NCBI GenBank assembly: GCA_963693365.1
Contig: CAVNZM010000001.1
Span: forward strand, 19,344,001 to 19,408,000
Source: Amoebidium appalachense
Taxonomy: Eukaryota; Ichthyosporea
DNA length: 64,000 bases
Reading direction: 5' to 3'
This document shows, one piece after another, positions 43,128 to 55,197 of the stretch (within the stretch, counting starts at the first letter, position 1; each line of letters begins with the position of its first letter). A program made the position numbers and the translations under genes. The notes under the pieces are model-generated. The model searched no databases, was not told the origin of the DNA, and saw only the letters and a program-made list of their open reading frames with translations.

Positions 43128-44311
43128 AACCCCCTCCCCCCACCCCGCCCCAACCTCACCCCACCCTCTAACACACACATTCAGCCCCCCACCGTCTCCT
43201 CCCCCCCCCCCCCCCCCCCCCTCCCCCCTCTCCCCTACACACACACACACACGCACACCTTCTTTCCTCTTCCTGCACATCTACCGCCACCCAGACAACT
43301 AACGTCCCCCCCCCCCCCACACACACACTCAAAAAAAAAAAAAAAAAAAAAAAGCCTCCCCTCCCTTTAATTGGATTTCTTGGATTTGTGTGCTTCCTCC
43401 GTGTTCTCTCCGTGTACATATTTGACAACCAGGCGGAGACCTGTTTTGCTTTGACATGGCCGGTCAAGCATAATCCTGTTAGGGCAGTGCATACGTGGAG
43501 CTGTGCACGCTCATTCTCGGTGATGTAATCCAGTGCATAATGCGTTATCCATTCGAGCTCAAAAAGCAAAGCAACCCCCCCCCCCCTCCCCCCCCCCCCC
43601 CCCTCCCCCCCCTCCCTGCTCCCCCCCCCCCCCGCCCTTCTCCCGTCCCCTCCCCTCCCGGTTCCAGACACACACACGCACAAAAAGAAACATTAAAAAC
43701 CGACAAGTAAACCAATGTTCTATTCTTCGCTGCAGTGGCATGTGGGCGTGGCAGCTACCCAGCCTCTCTGACGTCATCACTGGTGAAGACTGTTGCCCGG
43801 GTGGCCGACGCAGCAGGAAGTGAGGCGGAGGTATGCTATATGATCTTTTACTCTCTTGTCTTATTGATGATGAATTTTACGGTCATATCCTTTTGAGCTC
43901 CTTCTGTGGCATCGGCCTTTTAGCTCAGTCGGTTAGAGCGTGGTGCTAATAACGCCAAGGTCACAGGTTCGATCCCTGTAAGGGCCAATTTTTTTTCTTT
44001 TTTTTTTTTTTTACTTACTATTTACAGCCCCCCTATCACCGTCTTTCCCTCTCTTTCAACGTTTCTTTTCCCCGTATTTCCTCCTCCTTTCTTCTCCATG
44101 ATCCTTTTCGTCTTGTCTAAATCTTCTATTTCACCTATTCCCCCCCCCCCCCCCCCCCCCCCCGTCCCCTTCTTTTCCCGCTTCCCCATAGGTGTGCTTA
44201 CTGGTTGATGCTTCAATTACTGTATTCCCTGTTTTCTATTACGTTGTAAAAGACGAAGGAGCACAACAATTGTTCCGCCAACAATTAGGCTCGCATGAGA
44301 GAGAGAGAGAG

Positions 44312-44345
<34 letters not shown>

Positions 44346-45213
44346 GGGGGGGGGGGGAGGGGGGGGGAGGGGGGGGGGAGGGGGGGGGGGGAGGGGGGGG
44401 GGGGGTGCACCTGCAGCAGTGAAATCGACGATAGGTGTAAATTTAGTGGGCACGTGTGCATGTTTTTGTTGTGTGTGCTTGTTCGCGTGGGTGCGTGTAT
44501 GAGTGTGTGAGTGTGTGGTTGCGTGTATGTGTATTTATGTATGTATTTAGGCATGCATGTACTTGTTATTGTACTGGTATTTGTACCAACCCCCCCCCCC
44601 CCCCACACACACACACACACAGTCGCTCTCCACGCTTCACCACTCCCTTTCCATATCCCTGAACAAGTAAAAGAAGTTCCTAATCGTGGTGAAGCATATT
44701 ATTATCCTCGTTATTGATATCACGCAACTAAAGGATGGCCATGTTTTGTGGCATCCAATTGCATATTTGTTGATTCTCCGTACTGGGGTCATAATGTTAT
44801 TGTTGACACCTAATTGTGCTACACATAACTTCACTGCAACAGTAAAAAACCTGCAACCATCAACCTTTAACCATTGTACACTCTGTTCAGGTGTCACACA
44901 GGGCCCAGGCCGCATTCCCCCCCAGTGGGCGCTACCACCTAGCCCTCACCCTATTGGTTGCCGACCCTTTGGTGGCCAACGTTGATTGGCCCGTGGCCGA
45001 ATCCGTGCATGATAAATTGGGCCCAGTTCTGAAAGGTAAATATTATGCTACTTAGCCCTAGTCTCTCTTTTGGTGGATGTTGAGTTGGGTTCATAATTGG
45101 TATATGTCCTCCTGGTCAATCCACCGAATTCACACACACACACACACACACACACGTCGCGCGCGTGTGCACCCACACGCACGTGCAGTCACGCACGCGC
45201 ACGCGTGCGCGCG

Positions 45214-45262
<49 letters not shown>

Positions 45263-46290
45263 CATATCCCACTACCAAAAGCGAGCGGAGGTGGCGAGCA
45301 AAGTGTTGCTTTCTTGAGCTCTTTATTAACAAGGCGAGATGTTTGTAACCAGCAGTGTGTATCAACCTTTCCTCCTTTTTTAACCCCTCCTTATCTCCGT
45401 TGCTGGGAGGAGGAATGAATGTTGGTTTTCTGACAGACTTTTTCGTGCAGAGTTGGGTGCCGTTGCGAAAATCACGGTGGATTCGCAGGTAATGCATTAT
45501 GCAAACAAAACGCACGTTGACTCAGTGTTTGTGTGTGGTCACATCTTATGGTCCTTCTGCTTTCTCTCTGCTCCCGTATATGGGTGTGTTTCGGTACATA
45601 TGTGTTGATGTAGTATAGGTGTACATGCGTGTGTTCTTTTGGTGTGTTCTAGTGTGTGCATGTGTACATGTTGCCGTCATTTTCTTATTATCTCTCTTTA
45701 AATGTTTTCGGTGTATGTGTCCACACGTGTTGTTGTCGTTGTGCTATATCTCTCACTCGAGCTCCCTTATTAGATTTTTGGTTTGGTGTTTCACTTTCAC
45801 TTTTTGTTATGGTACGGCACGGTAATTTGCCTTCTTTTTTTCTTTTTCTTTTTTTTTTTACGTTGGTTTCCCTTATTTCAGCAGGGCTAGATGCTTGTAT
45901 GCGTGCTCAGTCCTGCCACCATTGTGAGTGTATTTGTAGGGATGGGTGTGCACTGCATTCCATTGTGTGTACGAGCATATGTGCATGTTTGAGAGCATGC
46001 ATGCTTTTGCATATGTATGCATTAGATAAGTTTTGATGTTGCAAAGATTGGTATGGAGTGTTTCCTTGAGTGAACCGGACGGAATGGTTTCCCAAGTGCC
46101 TAGTTTGATCTTCAAGCTCCATCGGGCTCCCTGCTGAGGCCTAACCCCCCCCCCCCCCCCCCCTACTCCTCACGGCCACCTTCGCACCACCTGCCCCATC
46201 CTTACAGCTACAACACATACATTCTTGCCCACATCCGCATGCGCGTTTACGCACATGCATGAACACGAATGCACACGTACACCTCACATC

Positions 46291-46356
<66 letters not shown>

Positions 46357-47109
46357 ACAGATCCTCTACCATGCCGGTATCAGCAGTGACCTTGTCCGGG
46401 TTCTCTCTGGCCGTAAGGACGAGCAGGAAAAGGGCTTCTACCTCACGTCAGCAGATCTGCGTCTGTTTGTCAACCCGTCCGATTGGAATGTGGCTACAAC
46501 CGGAGATACACCAACTCTGTCGTTTTTGCTGTTTGTACCCGAGTATGTCTCCTCAACCCCCCCCCTCCCCTCCCCATACACACACACACAGACACACACA
46601 GGCATGCACGCGTGCACACACACACACACGTTCCGTTTACACTTACCCAAAGTATGTGCTCTGGCACAAAACAGCATAGGAGAGGTAGGGGAGGTGGAAT
46701 GGAGAAGTCGGAAGGGAAGGGGGATGGGGAGGAGGGGTGTGTTTACCACTTCCGCGCTATTATAGATCATGGAAAACTGTAGAGAAAGGACGGAGAGAGA
46801 GACATACAGACATAGCTTCTTACGCCGTAGGTACTGATAGCTCATTGTTAAATTAGCATACAAGTAGTTCATAATGATAATATATTAGCCAATAAACTAA
46901 TGTGATATTGATAATAATTTTGCTACTGACCCCTCCCCCCCCCCCTCCTCCCCAGCCACAAGACCAGCCCCATGCACATCCGGCTTGATGATGGGAGCCG
47001 AGCCATGGCCGATGCCTTTGTGCTGCCCCGGTGGGGGGGTGTCGTTATTCTTAACCCTCAATACGACCAACCCCCCAATGGTACTGTGCCCCCCCCTCCC
47101 TCCCTCCCC

Positions 47110-47140
<31 letters not shown>

Positions 47141-47230
47141 AAAAAAAAAAAGAAAAAAGAAAAAAAGCTTTCGAGTCCGCACACATGCACAATACGCACG
47201 CACACGCACGCACGCGCGCGCGCGCGCGCG

Positions 47231-47304
<74 letters not shown>

Positions 47305-47994
47305 CGCCACCCGTCCCCCCCTCCCCCCTCCCTCCCCCCCCCCCCCCCCCCCCCCCTTCCCTCCTGTAAGAGCAGTTGGATGGGGCTCTTACCTTTGCGT
47401 GTGTGTGTTGTTGGGGGTTTGGGTGTCTGACTGCTATTGGATGTGTTCCTTGGGTGCATACGGAGGGCTGGGAAGATGTCACTAACCAATGGGCCTGTAC
47501 CTGGTATGCAGATTCTGGTAGAAAGCAGCTTGTGATTGGTTCCCAGGCTTTGGAGGCTGTGATGGATGTGTTCGTGTCCCAGCTGAGGACCCTACTTGGT
47601 GTTCCTGCAAATGTGAGTCCCCCCCTTTTCCCCTCTCCCCCCTCCCCCCACACACACCACAACCACCGCCATTACCTCCGCTACAACAAAGAAACCCACA
47701 CGAATCCAGCATGTACTACCGTTACATCCACATCAATCCCGCTGCCCAACGACACGTGCATGTAGGCACATAACGGCATCCACATTCCCCAACACAGAGA
47801 AGTAGCCAAATGTGCTTTATCATTGTAGATGGCTTTGAGTATCTGCCCACTGACCACCACACGCTGTCTGCACTTCAGCACAACAAACCGATTGTCCCAC
47901 AGCGCCACTCTCTTTTGCATTGTCACACCTGCAACACCATTATTCTAACCACCTCCACCCCCCCCCCCCCCCCCCCTCCCCCCGCCGCCCCACA

Positions 47995-48040
<46 letters not shown>

Positions 48041-48868
48041 CACACACTCCCTCCACGCAGCTCATGTCGCAGTGGGAACATGACGTTGTGCTTCGCTACC
48101 GCACGGCCGAGTTGGTCGATCGAGCAAGTTCCGCCCTGGCTTCATTGGCCCGGCTGCTTGGAAGCATCGAGAACATGGTGATCCAGGACCACCTGCAGAT
48201 GAGGGTCCTCAACTCCCTTACGTAAGCCTGGTGCAAAAGAATGGGTCGTGATTGGGTTGATTGGTCGTTTGGACGGTGCGTTCATTTTTAGACATGGGAG
48301 TCCTCATTTTTCTTACGTAAGTCTGGTGCAAGCTTGCCAAGCAGGTGGTGCGGTAGTTGATGGGTCGTGGCATAGACGGGGTGTATTTTTAGATATGGGG
48401 GTTCTGAGCTCCCTTACGTAAGTCTGAGGCAAAGGTATGGGTCTGATTGCACGTATCGGGCTTGGCAGAGGGGATGTGTTTACATTTTTGGCTTTGCTCT
48501 TGGTGGCACGTGTAGGTTGGTTGGCATGGGTGTGGTGCTTATTGTTAAGTCATCATATGTGAATATGTGTGTCACATGAATTCCCAGCCCGGGTGTGCAT
48601 GATTGGTTCCATATTGCAGGTTTCCTGCTTGAGTTGTTGAATGGTATTTCCATTTTTAGGTCCAGCATGAACACATAGTGTTGGGTCTTTGTTGGCATCT
48701 AATCTGATTGGTGCATTCTGTGTTGCAGGTATATCAAGAAGGCTCAGGCAGAGGCCTCGGCAGGACGGTTGGTCGAAGCCCATGCTGGTAACCTCCCCCC
48801 CTTCCCCCCCGCCCTCCGGAGGGTACCCAATGGCGCATTCAACCCCCCCCCCCCCCAAAAAAAAAAAA

Positions 48869-48939
<71 letters not shown>

Positions 48940-49157
48940 GCGCGTGCACACCCACCCACATACGAGCCCTAACACAGCGAGAGAAGGGGGAGGAGGGGAG
49001 AAACAGAAAGGGAAAGGGGAGGGAGGGAGGGGGAGGGAGGGAGGCGGAGAGGGAGAAAGGACATGCCAACACAGATTCACGGAGGAACAAAATCACCCAC
49101 AATACTGTCAATGTCCCGGACACACAGGCACACTCTCAAAGCACACTTTCAGACGCC

Positions 49158-49206
<49 letters not shown>

Positions 49207-49369
49207 ACACATCTTTGAACATCCACATAGACATCAATCGTGGGGTTCCACATGTTCTCTAATATCTCACCTCCCCAGATTCTCCGCTTATCTAACTCAC
49301 CCCCCCCCCTCCTCCCCCCCTCCAACCTCCAACCTCCCAACAGCCCCTTCCGCCTCCTGCCCACCCCCC

Positions 49370-49400
<31 letters not shown>

Positions 49401-49459
49401 AAAAAAAAGAAAGAAAAAAGAAAAAGGAAAAGGAAAAAGAAAAAAAATAGACCACCTCC

Positions 49460-49511
<52 letters not shown>

Positions 49512-49681
49512 ACCCCCCACACACACACACACACACACACCCACCACCACCACCACCACCACCACCACCACCACCACCACCACCACCACCACCACCACCA
49601 CCACCCTCTTCTCTGACCCTGAATCCCCCTCCCTTCACACACATGAACACACGCAAGAGCACACAAACTACGGGCAGATTT

Positions 49682-49731
<50 letters not shown>

Positions 49732-49944
49732 ACAGCTGCACAGTCAGCGTTTGACGAGTCCGAAGCAGCGTTCTTTGACCCGTCCATGCTTGCACTTCTC
49801 TACTTCCCGGACGAGCACAAATTTGCCATCTACCTGCCCCTTTTCCTACCCGTTTTGTTCCCTGTGCTGATTGCAACCCTCAAGACGGCAAAGGCAGTAT
49901 TGGGGAGGAGGAAGGAGGAGGGGGCAAAGGTCAAGACGGAATGA
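38930..49944 (+). CDS. PIGS: GPI transamidase subunit PIG-S
   Basis: Fourteen exons: 38930-38954, 40038-40183, 41089-41259, 41960-42020, 42582-42752, 43736-43830, 44891-45035, 45451-45488, 46361-46542, 46956-47080, 47512-47612, 48061-48221, 48729-48787 and 49736-49944. All phases match and give 562 aa, close to animal PIG-S. An N-terminal membrane segment ([18 protein letters not shown]) is followed by the conserved [10 protein letters not shown]. Later landmarks are [69 protein letters not shown] and a C-terminal membrane segment ([19 protein letters not shown]). PIG-S is a two-pass ER subunit of the complex that attaches GPI anchors to proteins. Exon 1 codes only nine residues, exon 8 is 38 bp, and the exon 5 donor (GTCTAG) is weak. 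Introns are full of C runs and (CA)n. Confidence 0.93.
43914..43987 (+). tRNA. tRNA-Ile (anticodon AAU), nested in PIG-S intron 6
   Basis: The 74-nt cloverleaf is complete. Acceptor stem GGCCTTT (43914-43920) pairs with AAGGGCC (43980-43986) with one G-U, and the discriminator is A. The D arm carries the A box (TAGCTCAGTCGG). The anticodon stem TGGTG/CGCCA encloses loop CTAATAA with anticodon AAT at 43948-43950. The T arm ACAGG/CCTGT encloses TTCGATC (B box GGTTCGATCC). There is no intron and no encoded CCA. It lies in the sense direction inside PIG-S intron 6 (43831-44890). An AAU anticodon (inosine at 34 after editing) is the usual eukaryotic tRNA-Ile. Confidence 0.97.
43989..43996 (+). terminator. 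RNA polymerase III terminator of tRNA-Ile
   Basis: A run of eight T begins two bases after the discriminator base, and more T tracts follow to 44012. This is the standard pol III termination signal. Confidence 0.85.
48213..48445 (+). repeat. Tandemly repeated 5' splice-site unit in PIG-S
   Basis: The palindrome CTTACGTAAG spans the exon 12/intron 12 boundary (48217-48226; cut after AC at 48221). It recurs at 48312-48321 and 48413-48422, each followed by related sequence (GTCTGGTGCA or GTCTGAGGCA, then ATGGGTC). The unit is about 95-101 bp, present three times, and copies the exon end plus the donor. Copies 2 and 3 are intact GT donors inside the intron. Confidence 0.85.
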
Positions 49945-50005
49945 GTGATTTGCGAATGACAGGTTTTCTGTTGTTCTTCTTTTCTCTGAAGAATTGTCCT
50001 TCTTT

Positions 50006-50036
<31 letters not shown>

Positions 50037-50078
50037 CTCTCTCTCCCCCCCCTCCCCCCCCCCCCCCCCCCCTTCCCT

Positions 50079-50131
<53 letters not shown>

Positions 50132-51004
50132 CCCCCCCCCCCCTCCCCCCCCCCCCCCCCCCCCCCCTTCTCCCCCCTTGTTTTAGCTTCTGTTTTCCTC
50201 TGCTTTCTTGACTGTGCTAGGGTGTGTTGGATTGAGGAGAGGCCAGGGGTATAATGTATATTTTAGTTTCTGCATGTTTTAAACAAGACGACTCCGTGAA
50301 GTTCTTAGGTCAATACTTACATAGCGGTGTTCTTGCACGGACGTGTTACTGCAATCAATAATGATGTTCACAAATGCTCTATGCGTAGCTGACATGCAGG
50401 ATGTGTGTATGCTTATCTGTCATTAGGCTTGCTACATACATCCACCACCCACGTACACAGACATACAATCACGCACGGATACGTAAGGTTGCACGAACAC
50501 TTAAACACCGCACACACAACTAGATAAGTATGTGTACACACCCCCAATCCAGGCCCGCACTTATGCAGCCGGGTTCGGCTCTATAACGTTATCGGGAAAT
50601 TTCTTAATCTGCCCATTTCGTAGGGTCTGGTCAATACTCGTATTAACCAAAACTCGATTTTAGTATATATTTGTAAAGGAATTGTGAATACAGTGCAGGC
50701 AAAAACCTTCCTAGGCTCAAATGTGCAGCCAGAAAAAATAAACAGCGAATGTCAATAGACACGACTTTAATCGTTGTGTGTGCTGTCAAGATACAATCAC
50801 AACCAACCAGACATGGCACCACACACACATCCGCACCCACGTATTGTACAGTCCTCCCGAATACCATCACATTCATGCAATGCAACATGGGTCGCAGCTC
50901 ATTGAGTTGTGAAAATGTGGTTTGTTCTCGATAATTCGATGTTTCTTCGTTAGCAGCTGAAGGATACAGCGGCGACACACACCGGTCCGCGGGAGGAGGG
51001 GAAT

Positions 51005-51047
<43 letters not shown>

Positions 51048-51280
51048 AAGTTATAGACTTCTTCTTCTATTGCTGCTGCGGGCACCGACCAGGAGAAACG
51101 GTGATGGATTGATGCCTGATTAAACCCGAGGGCATACATTGAGCACACAAACCATACCAGAGACTGGTCCCTGTGCCTAATATCAGTGTGAGGCCCAACG
51201 GATACTAAGAGAGGCTTGCCAACGAATTCTGGTGTGGACGGAATAGATCCCCCCACCCCCCACCCCACCACCTCCACCAC

Positions 51281-51323
<43 letters not shown>

Positions 51324-51925
51324 ACCCACACACCCGTCCGCTTTCGGACCCGGCAGTGGTGCGCGTTTTTAAACTCAGATTGCTGAGCCTCTGGGTGGGT
51401 GGGTGGATGTAAGGTGGTGTCGTGCCCAAAGGGGCACTCCGAGAAGCTTGGACGCCGTTTTGATCACACGTAGCACAAACAAACACTGAGAGTTGTTCAT
51501 CCACCCACAGGGCTTCAGCTATTGGTTTATATTGAATCATGGTGCCACTGAATGTTTCCTTTTCACAGCTACTTGCATTGTAATGAAATGTGGTGTTGCT
51601 AATACCCTTGACTGGCCAATGTGCCAGTCGGCTATTACAGCCAGAACAATATATGAGGCTATGCATGCCACGTTTATGTTTAATACAGTACACTATACAA
51701 TTTACTAAGCTTTAGTAGATACGACACAATCTCGTGCATGCCCCACGGTCACAATACATGAGCATAATTCTTTGCCACAAAAGAAGGGGAATCGACTTTT
51801 TTCGAGATACACCATAACATACCCCACCATACAGATCTGCCTCTGAGTCTCTATTTTCAATATGCATTCCTGTTGCGACACGACAGATCCCACGGCTGGA
51901 AACACATCTGAGCACATCGCCCAAT
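49945..51925. other. Spacer between PIG-S and the DM9 gene, no gene recognised
   Basis: C and CT runs (50008-50167) are followed by unique AT-balanced sequence, a G run (51006-51045) and an A run (51282-51322). The flanking genes converge here, so it should hold both 3' UTRs. A candidate AATAAA on the plus strand lies near 50736. No coding signal is seen. Confidence 0.5.
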
Positions 51926-52865
51926 CTAGCGACGTGTCATGGTGGTGATCCACAGGAAATCGTTTACTTTCCGATCAGCCCCCTTGTAGCTGAAGAAGCA
52001 GGCAGCACCGTCCGTACGTCCCGGAATAATTCCCCATTCGTTGTGCACACAGAGGGCATTCCACAGCGTGGTGGTGGCTTTGGCCGTGGCCTTTGCCTTG
52101 AATTGGCCCGTTGCCAGCGTGTTTTTGGGGATGATTTTTTTTGGCCTGCTGGCCTAGGTCGGACTCGGCATAGACTGGCACCTGTGTGGTGATGCCTTCA
52201 TGAGTGACATATGCTATGCACTAGGGGGTGGAGTAGGCCCGGCAAAGGAAGGGGAGGCGGGGGGAGGGGGGGGGGGGGGGGGGGGGGGAGAATAAAGGGG
52301 AACACAACCAGGAGGCATCAACAAGCTTACAGCCAACGGCAACTACTGATGTTTTTGTATTAGGCGGAGTGTTGTCGAAACAGTCAAAAAAACAGGCCAA
52401 CATCGATATAGTGTGCATGAGGGAGAAAAAAGGCGGCTGGGTGTGGGTGGGCCGGCGATGTAGTTGTCCCTACCTGGCCTGGTTTGGTGTTGATGAAGCA
52501 TCCGTTGGGGCCCATGGGGACCGACATCTCCCTCCCGTTGAGCCCATAGTAACACTTGTATGCGCGGTTTTCGTACACCACGCGGCAAGGAATCAACCCA
52601 TTCGACACGGTGTTGGCTACTCCAATAAACACGGGTGAACCGGGGTTGTTCACATCGAAACCCCCTCTAACCGAGGTGGAGGTAGGCAGCTTATTACAGC
52701 GGAGATCAAAATTCACGTTTTGGGGTTTGACGGCACCGCCGGTGGCCTTGACTGCAGCCGCTGTGAGCAGGGCATTGGCAATCGCAGCCGGCTGGGCAGG
52801 TGTACCTGTATGGTGGGTGGGTGGTGATGTGGTGAGTACTTTACGGGAGAGAAAGACCCACAGAA

Positions 52866-52928
<63 letters not shown>

Positions 52929-53762
52929 GGGGAAGGGGGGAGCGGGCAGGTGTGCAGGTTCCTAGCACAAGACCGTGGCAGCACACACTCGAGCACCTCG
53001 GTTGATTCAAAAATCGAGACGGCAAATCCAGCCAGCTGTTTGAGAGACGACTCAACGACTCTTCAGCTATTCGGCCACCATTCTTTTGCTAAGTGCATGT
53101 ATCCTATGTTGTAGCCAAGGGGCTCGTGTGGATGCAGTGCTTACCTGGTGCCAGGGCTGAGCGCGCAGCAATGGTTGGTTCCTGTATTGATTCGGGGAAA
53201 AATCCACAGTCAATAAAAGTAGGTTTCAAAGGCGACAATTCTGTGACAAACCGTCGTAAAGTTTCCTCGCGGTACTTTTTATTTTGATTATTCTGAAATA
53301 GGTTAAGTTTCAGAAGAAGTTTAGAGGCGCAAAACTGCACAACACAGACATGTACATGCCGGGGGCAAAAGCGAAAGGGGAGGAAGGGACAGCGTGCAAA
53401 TTGAATGTAGTCTGACGCCAGAAAGTTTAGAGCAAGACAGTCACTGATGCAGCTAACTAGGTAGCACAGCCACTTACGCAGTCACACATATGTACCCATA
53501 GAGCTGACCCGTTGAGGAGTGTATCTTTAGGCCTTTGGACTTCAGACAACCTTCCGATCTAAGGGAACTCTCTTCCACTCCAACTGATATTAGACCGAGT
53601 ACCGCAGGGTTACCATCCGCACGTGACCGTACTTGCTCACAAGGGGTTTCAGATCGTGCAAGCGGGGGGCTTTACCTTGTGTAAATGTCCTGCATGTGCA
53701 AGTGCCGTGCTGGCCATGCCCAGAATTGCACAGCAAATCTGAATGCCAGTAGTAAGCACCAT
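51926..53762 (-). CDS. Secreted DM9-domain (DUF3421-like) protein
   Basis: Four exons on the minus strand: 53762-53676, 53292-53145, 52805-52474 and 52153-51926. Phases match and give 264 aa. The ATG opens a clear signal peptide (MVLTTGIQICCAILGMASTA, cleavage near LA/HA). After about 90 residues without recognisable features come two DM9-type repeats. The first contains GGFDVNNPGSPVFIGVA, then NGLIPCRVV, YKCYYGLNGRE and SVPMGPNGC. The second contains ALCVHNEWGIIPGRTDGAAC and FLWITT. DM9 proteins are small lectin-like modules, some shown to bind mannose. An extracellular recognition role is inferred. The same signatures, including PMGxxxC[FY][VI], occur in the plus-strand gene at 56507-59532. 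The last acceptor (CCGACCTAG) is weak and was chosen because it alone keeps the conserved frame. Confidence 0.75.
52867..52928. repeat. Long G homopolymer in a DM9-gene intron
   Basis: A pure G run of about 60 bases lies in intron 2 (52806-53144) of the minus-strand DM9 gene, reading as C on the coding strand. Confidence 0.9.
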
Positions 53763-54343
53763 TCTTGCTGAGAACAACTTGGCAATCGACGGGTGGCCGG
53801 AAATGAAGTTTGTTGTGGTATCCCGGGGTATAATTCAATTCAACCCACAAAACCGGCCACTTCAAAACGTCAACTTTAAAGGCTGCAGCTGCAGAGTATA
53901 ATATGACGGGGTGTATTCAAGTTCTTGTAACCAAATTAAAGTGCACTATTTGTCAGAGTTCGGCTGTAGACACACACACGAAGTGTGAAAGGCGAAGAGC
54001 TTGTGTGGCCTCAAAAAGGGGCTGTTGGCAAAAGTCATCCAATGATCTGATCGCAGTAGGGTTGTAATCTGGTAAAGCCAACACTTCCGCTTACGGATTC
54101 GAAAGGCTCAGCAGCCAAGAGATTTGCAGCTCACTGGTTTTATACAAAATAAACGGGTAAATATATTCGCCAACTATTATTTTCATTAATATAACTCGTT
54201 TTCATTTTGTACCACCAATCAGATGTCTCGCATGACAGTATATCTGACCCGAATACTATGTTAAACGAAAGCAAGCCTCCACCCACATTTCAAGCCCCGA
54301 AACTCATTGACGCTTATTCGTTCATCTGGAATTTGCCAAATAC
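53763..54343. other. Upstream region of the DM9 gene, no other gene seen
   Basis: About 580 bp of unique sequence precede the DM9 start codon on the minus strand and should hold its promoter. No clear TATA box was identified. Short frames do not match anything known. Confidence 0.4.
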
Positions 54344-54351
54344 CTTCGAAG

Positions 54352-55189
54352 CAGGGATGTGTCGGTCACTGGCCGGGTGGGTCTCGGGCGGGTTTACGCA
54401 AAGGCCGGGTGGATCTCGGGCCGGGTCGTCTTTTATTCGGTCCAGGCCGGGTTGGTTCTCGGGTCTTGGACTCTTGTGATCGGGTTGACCCGCGGGTTAC
54501 CAAATGCGAAAACCTCGGGTGTTCGCCCGGACTGGCCATATACGTGTGTACATGTATTCATGTGTGTGTGTGTGTGTGTTTGTGTGTGCACGTGTGTGTG
54601 TGTGTGATATGCTTGCGTGCGTGCGTGCTGTGTGTGCACATGTGCTCGCGGTGTGTGTGTGGCTTTTCCACGCATGGTGTCTACATGTGAACAGACAGTG
54701 CTCGTGTGCTTGCGGCTTACTTGATCATATAGAGCTTGGTAGTGGTGACTAAAGCAAACACAACGTAACGTGCACAGCAGTTACGATTGTCTCTCTCTTT
54801 TTTCTTTTTCTTTTTCTTTCTCTTTTTATATTAAAGCGCTAGCCTAGCCTCAGTACTCTACTACTGTAGCTAACTATGCCTCGGCAATGTTTAAATTTAT
54901 ACTACCATATATGGACATGATTAAAATACTGTATTGTTATTAGTTCACTGTGCAATCCCTGAAAACCAATTATCAATCCAAATTTACTACTTATTATGGT
55001 TAATATATCATGCTTTACCCTGACCCGGCGGGAACTGACCGGGTCAGAGCCATCGGTCGGGCTGGGTACGGTCTGACCCGCCGGGTCATAAAGCCGACCG
55101 GGTTTGAGCAAAAATGCCCCGGGTCGGGGTTGGGTAACGCCGACCCGGCCGGGTTGGTTCTCGGGTCGACCCAACCCGACACATCCCTG
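54352..55189. mobile_element. hAT-like MITE with 8-bp target-site duplication
   Basis: The ends are perfect inverted repeats: CAGGGATGTGTCGG at the left (54352) and CCGACACATCCCTG at the right (ending 55189). They are flanked by identical 8-bp duplications CTTCGAAG (54344-54351 and 55190-55197). CAGGG-type ends with an 8-bp duplication are diagnostic of the hAT superfamily. Both subterminal regions (54370-54500 and 55016-55175) are packed with GGGT/CCGGGT words and their complements, as in transposase-binding arrays of other hAT elements. The 838-bp body has (GT)n and T-rich DNA and no transposase frame, so mobility would need an enzyme supplied in trans. Confidence 0.92.
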
Positions 55190-55197
55190 CTTCGAAG

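Noticed and set aside
44192-44290. Possible PIG-S exon after the tRNA (frame starting [14 protein letters not shown])
   Set aside because: The acceptor is fair, but no donor keeps the frame and no PIG-S counterpart exists at this position. Exons 6 and 7 already match in phase.
47798-47890. Possible extra PIG-S exon (frame containing [14 protein letters not shown])
   Set aside because: A phase-0 acceptor exists, but there is no good phase-matched donor. The protein already has normal PIG-S length and joins smoothly from LLGVPAN to LMSQWEHD.
53590-53865. 91-codon minus-strand frame over the first exon of the DM9 gene
   Set aside because: A different frame in the same segment starts with ATG, encodes a signal peptide and splices in phase to the DM9 exons, so this frame is the shadow.
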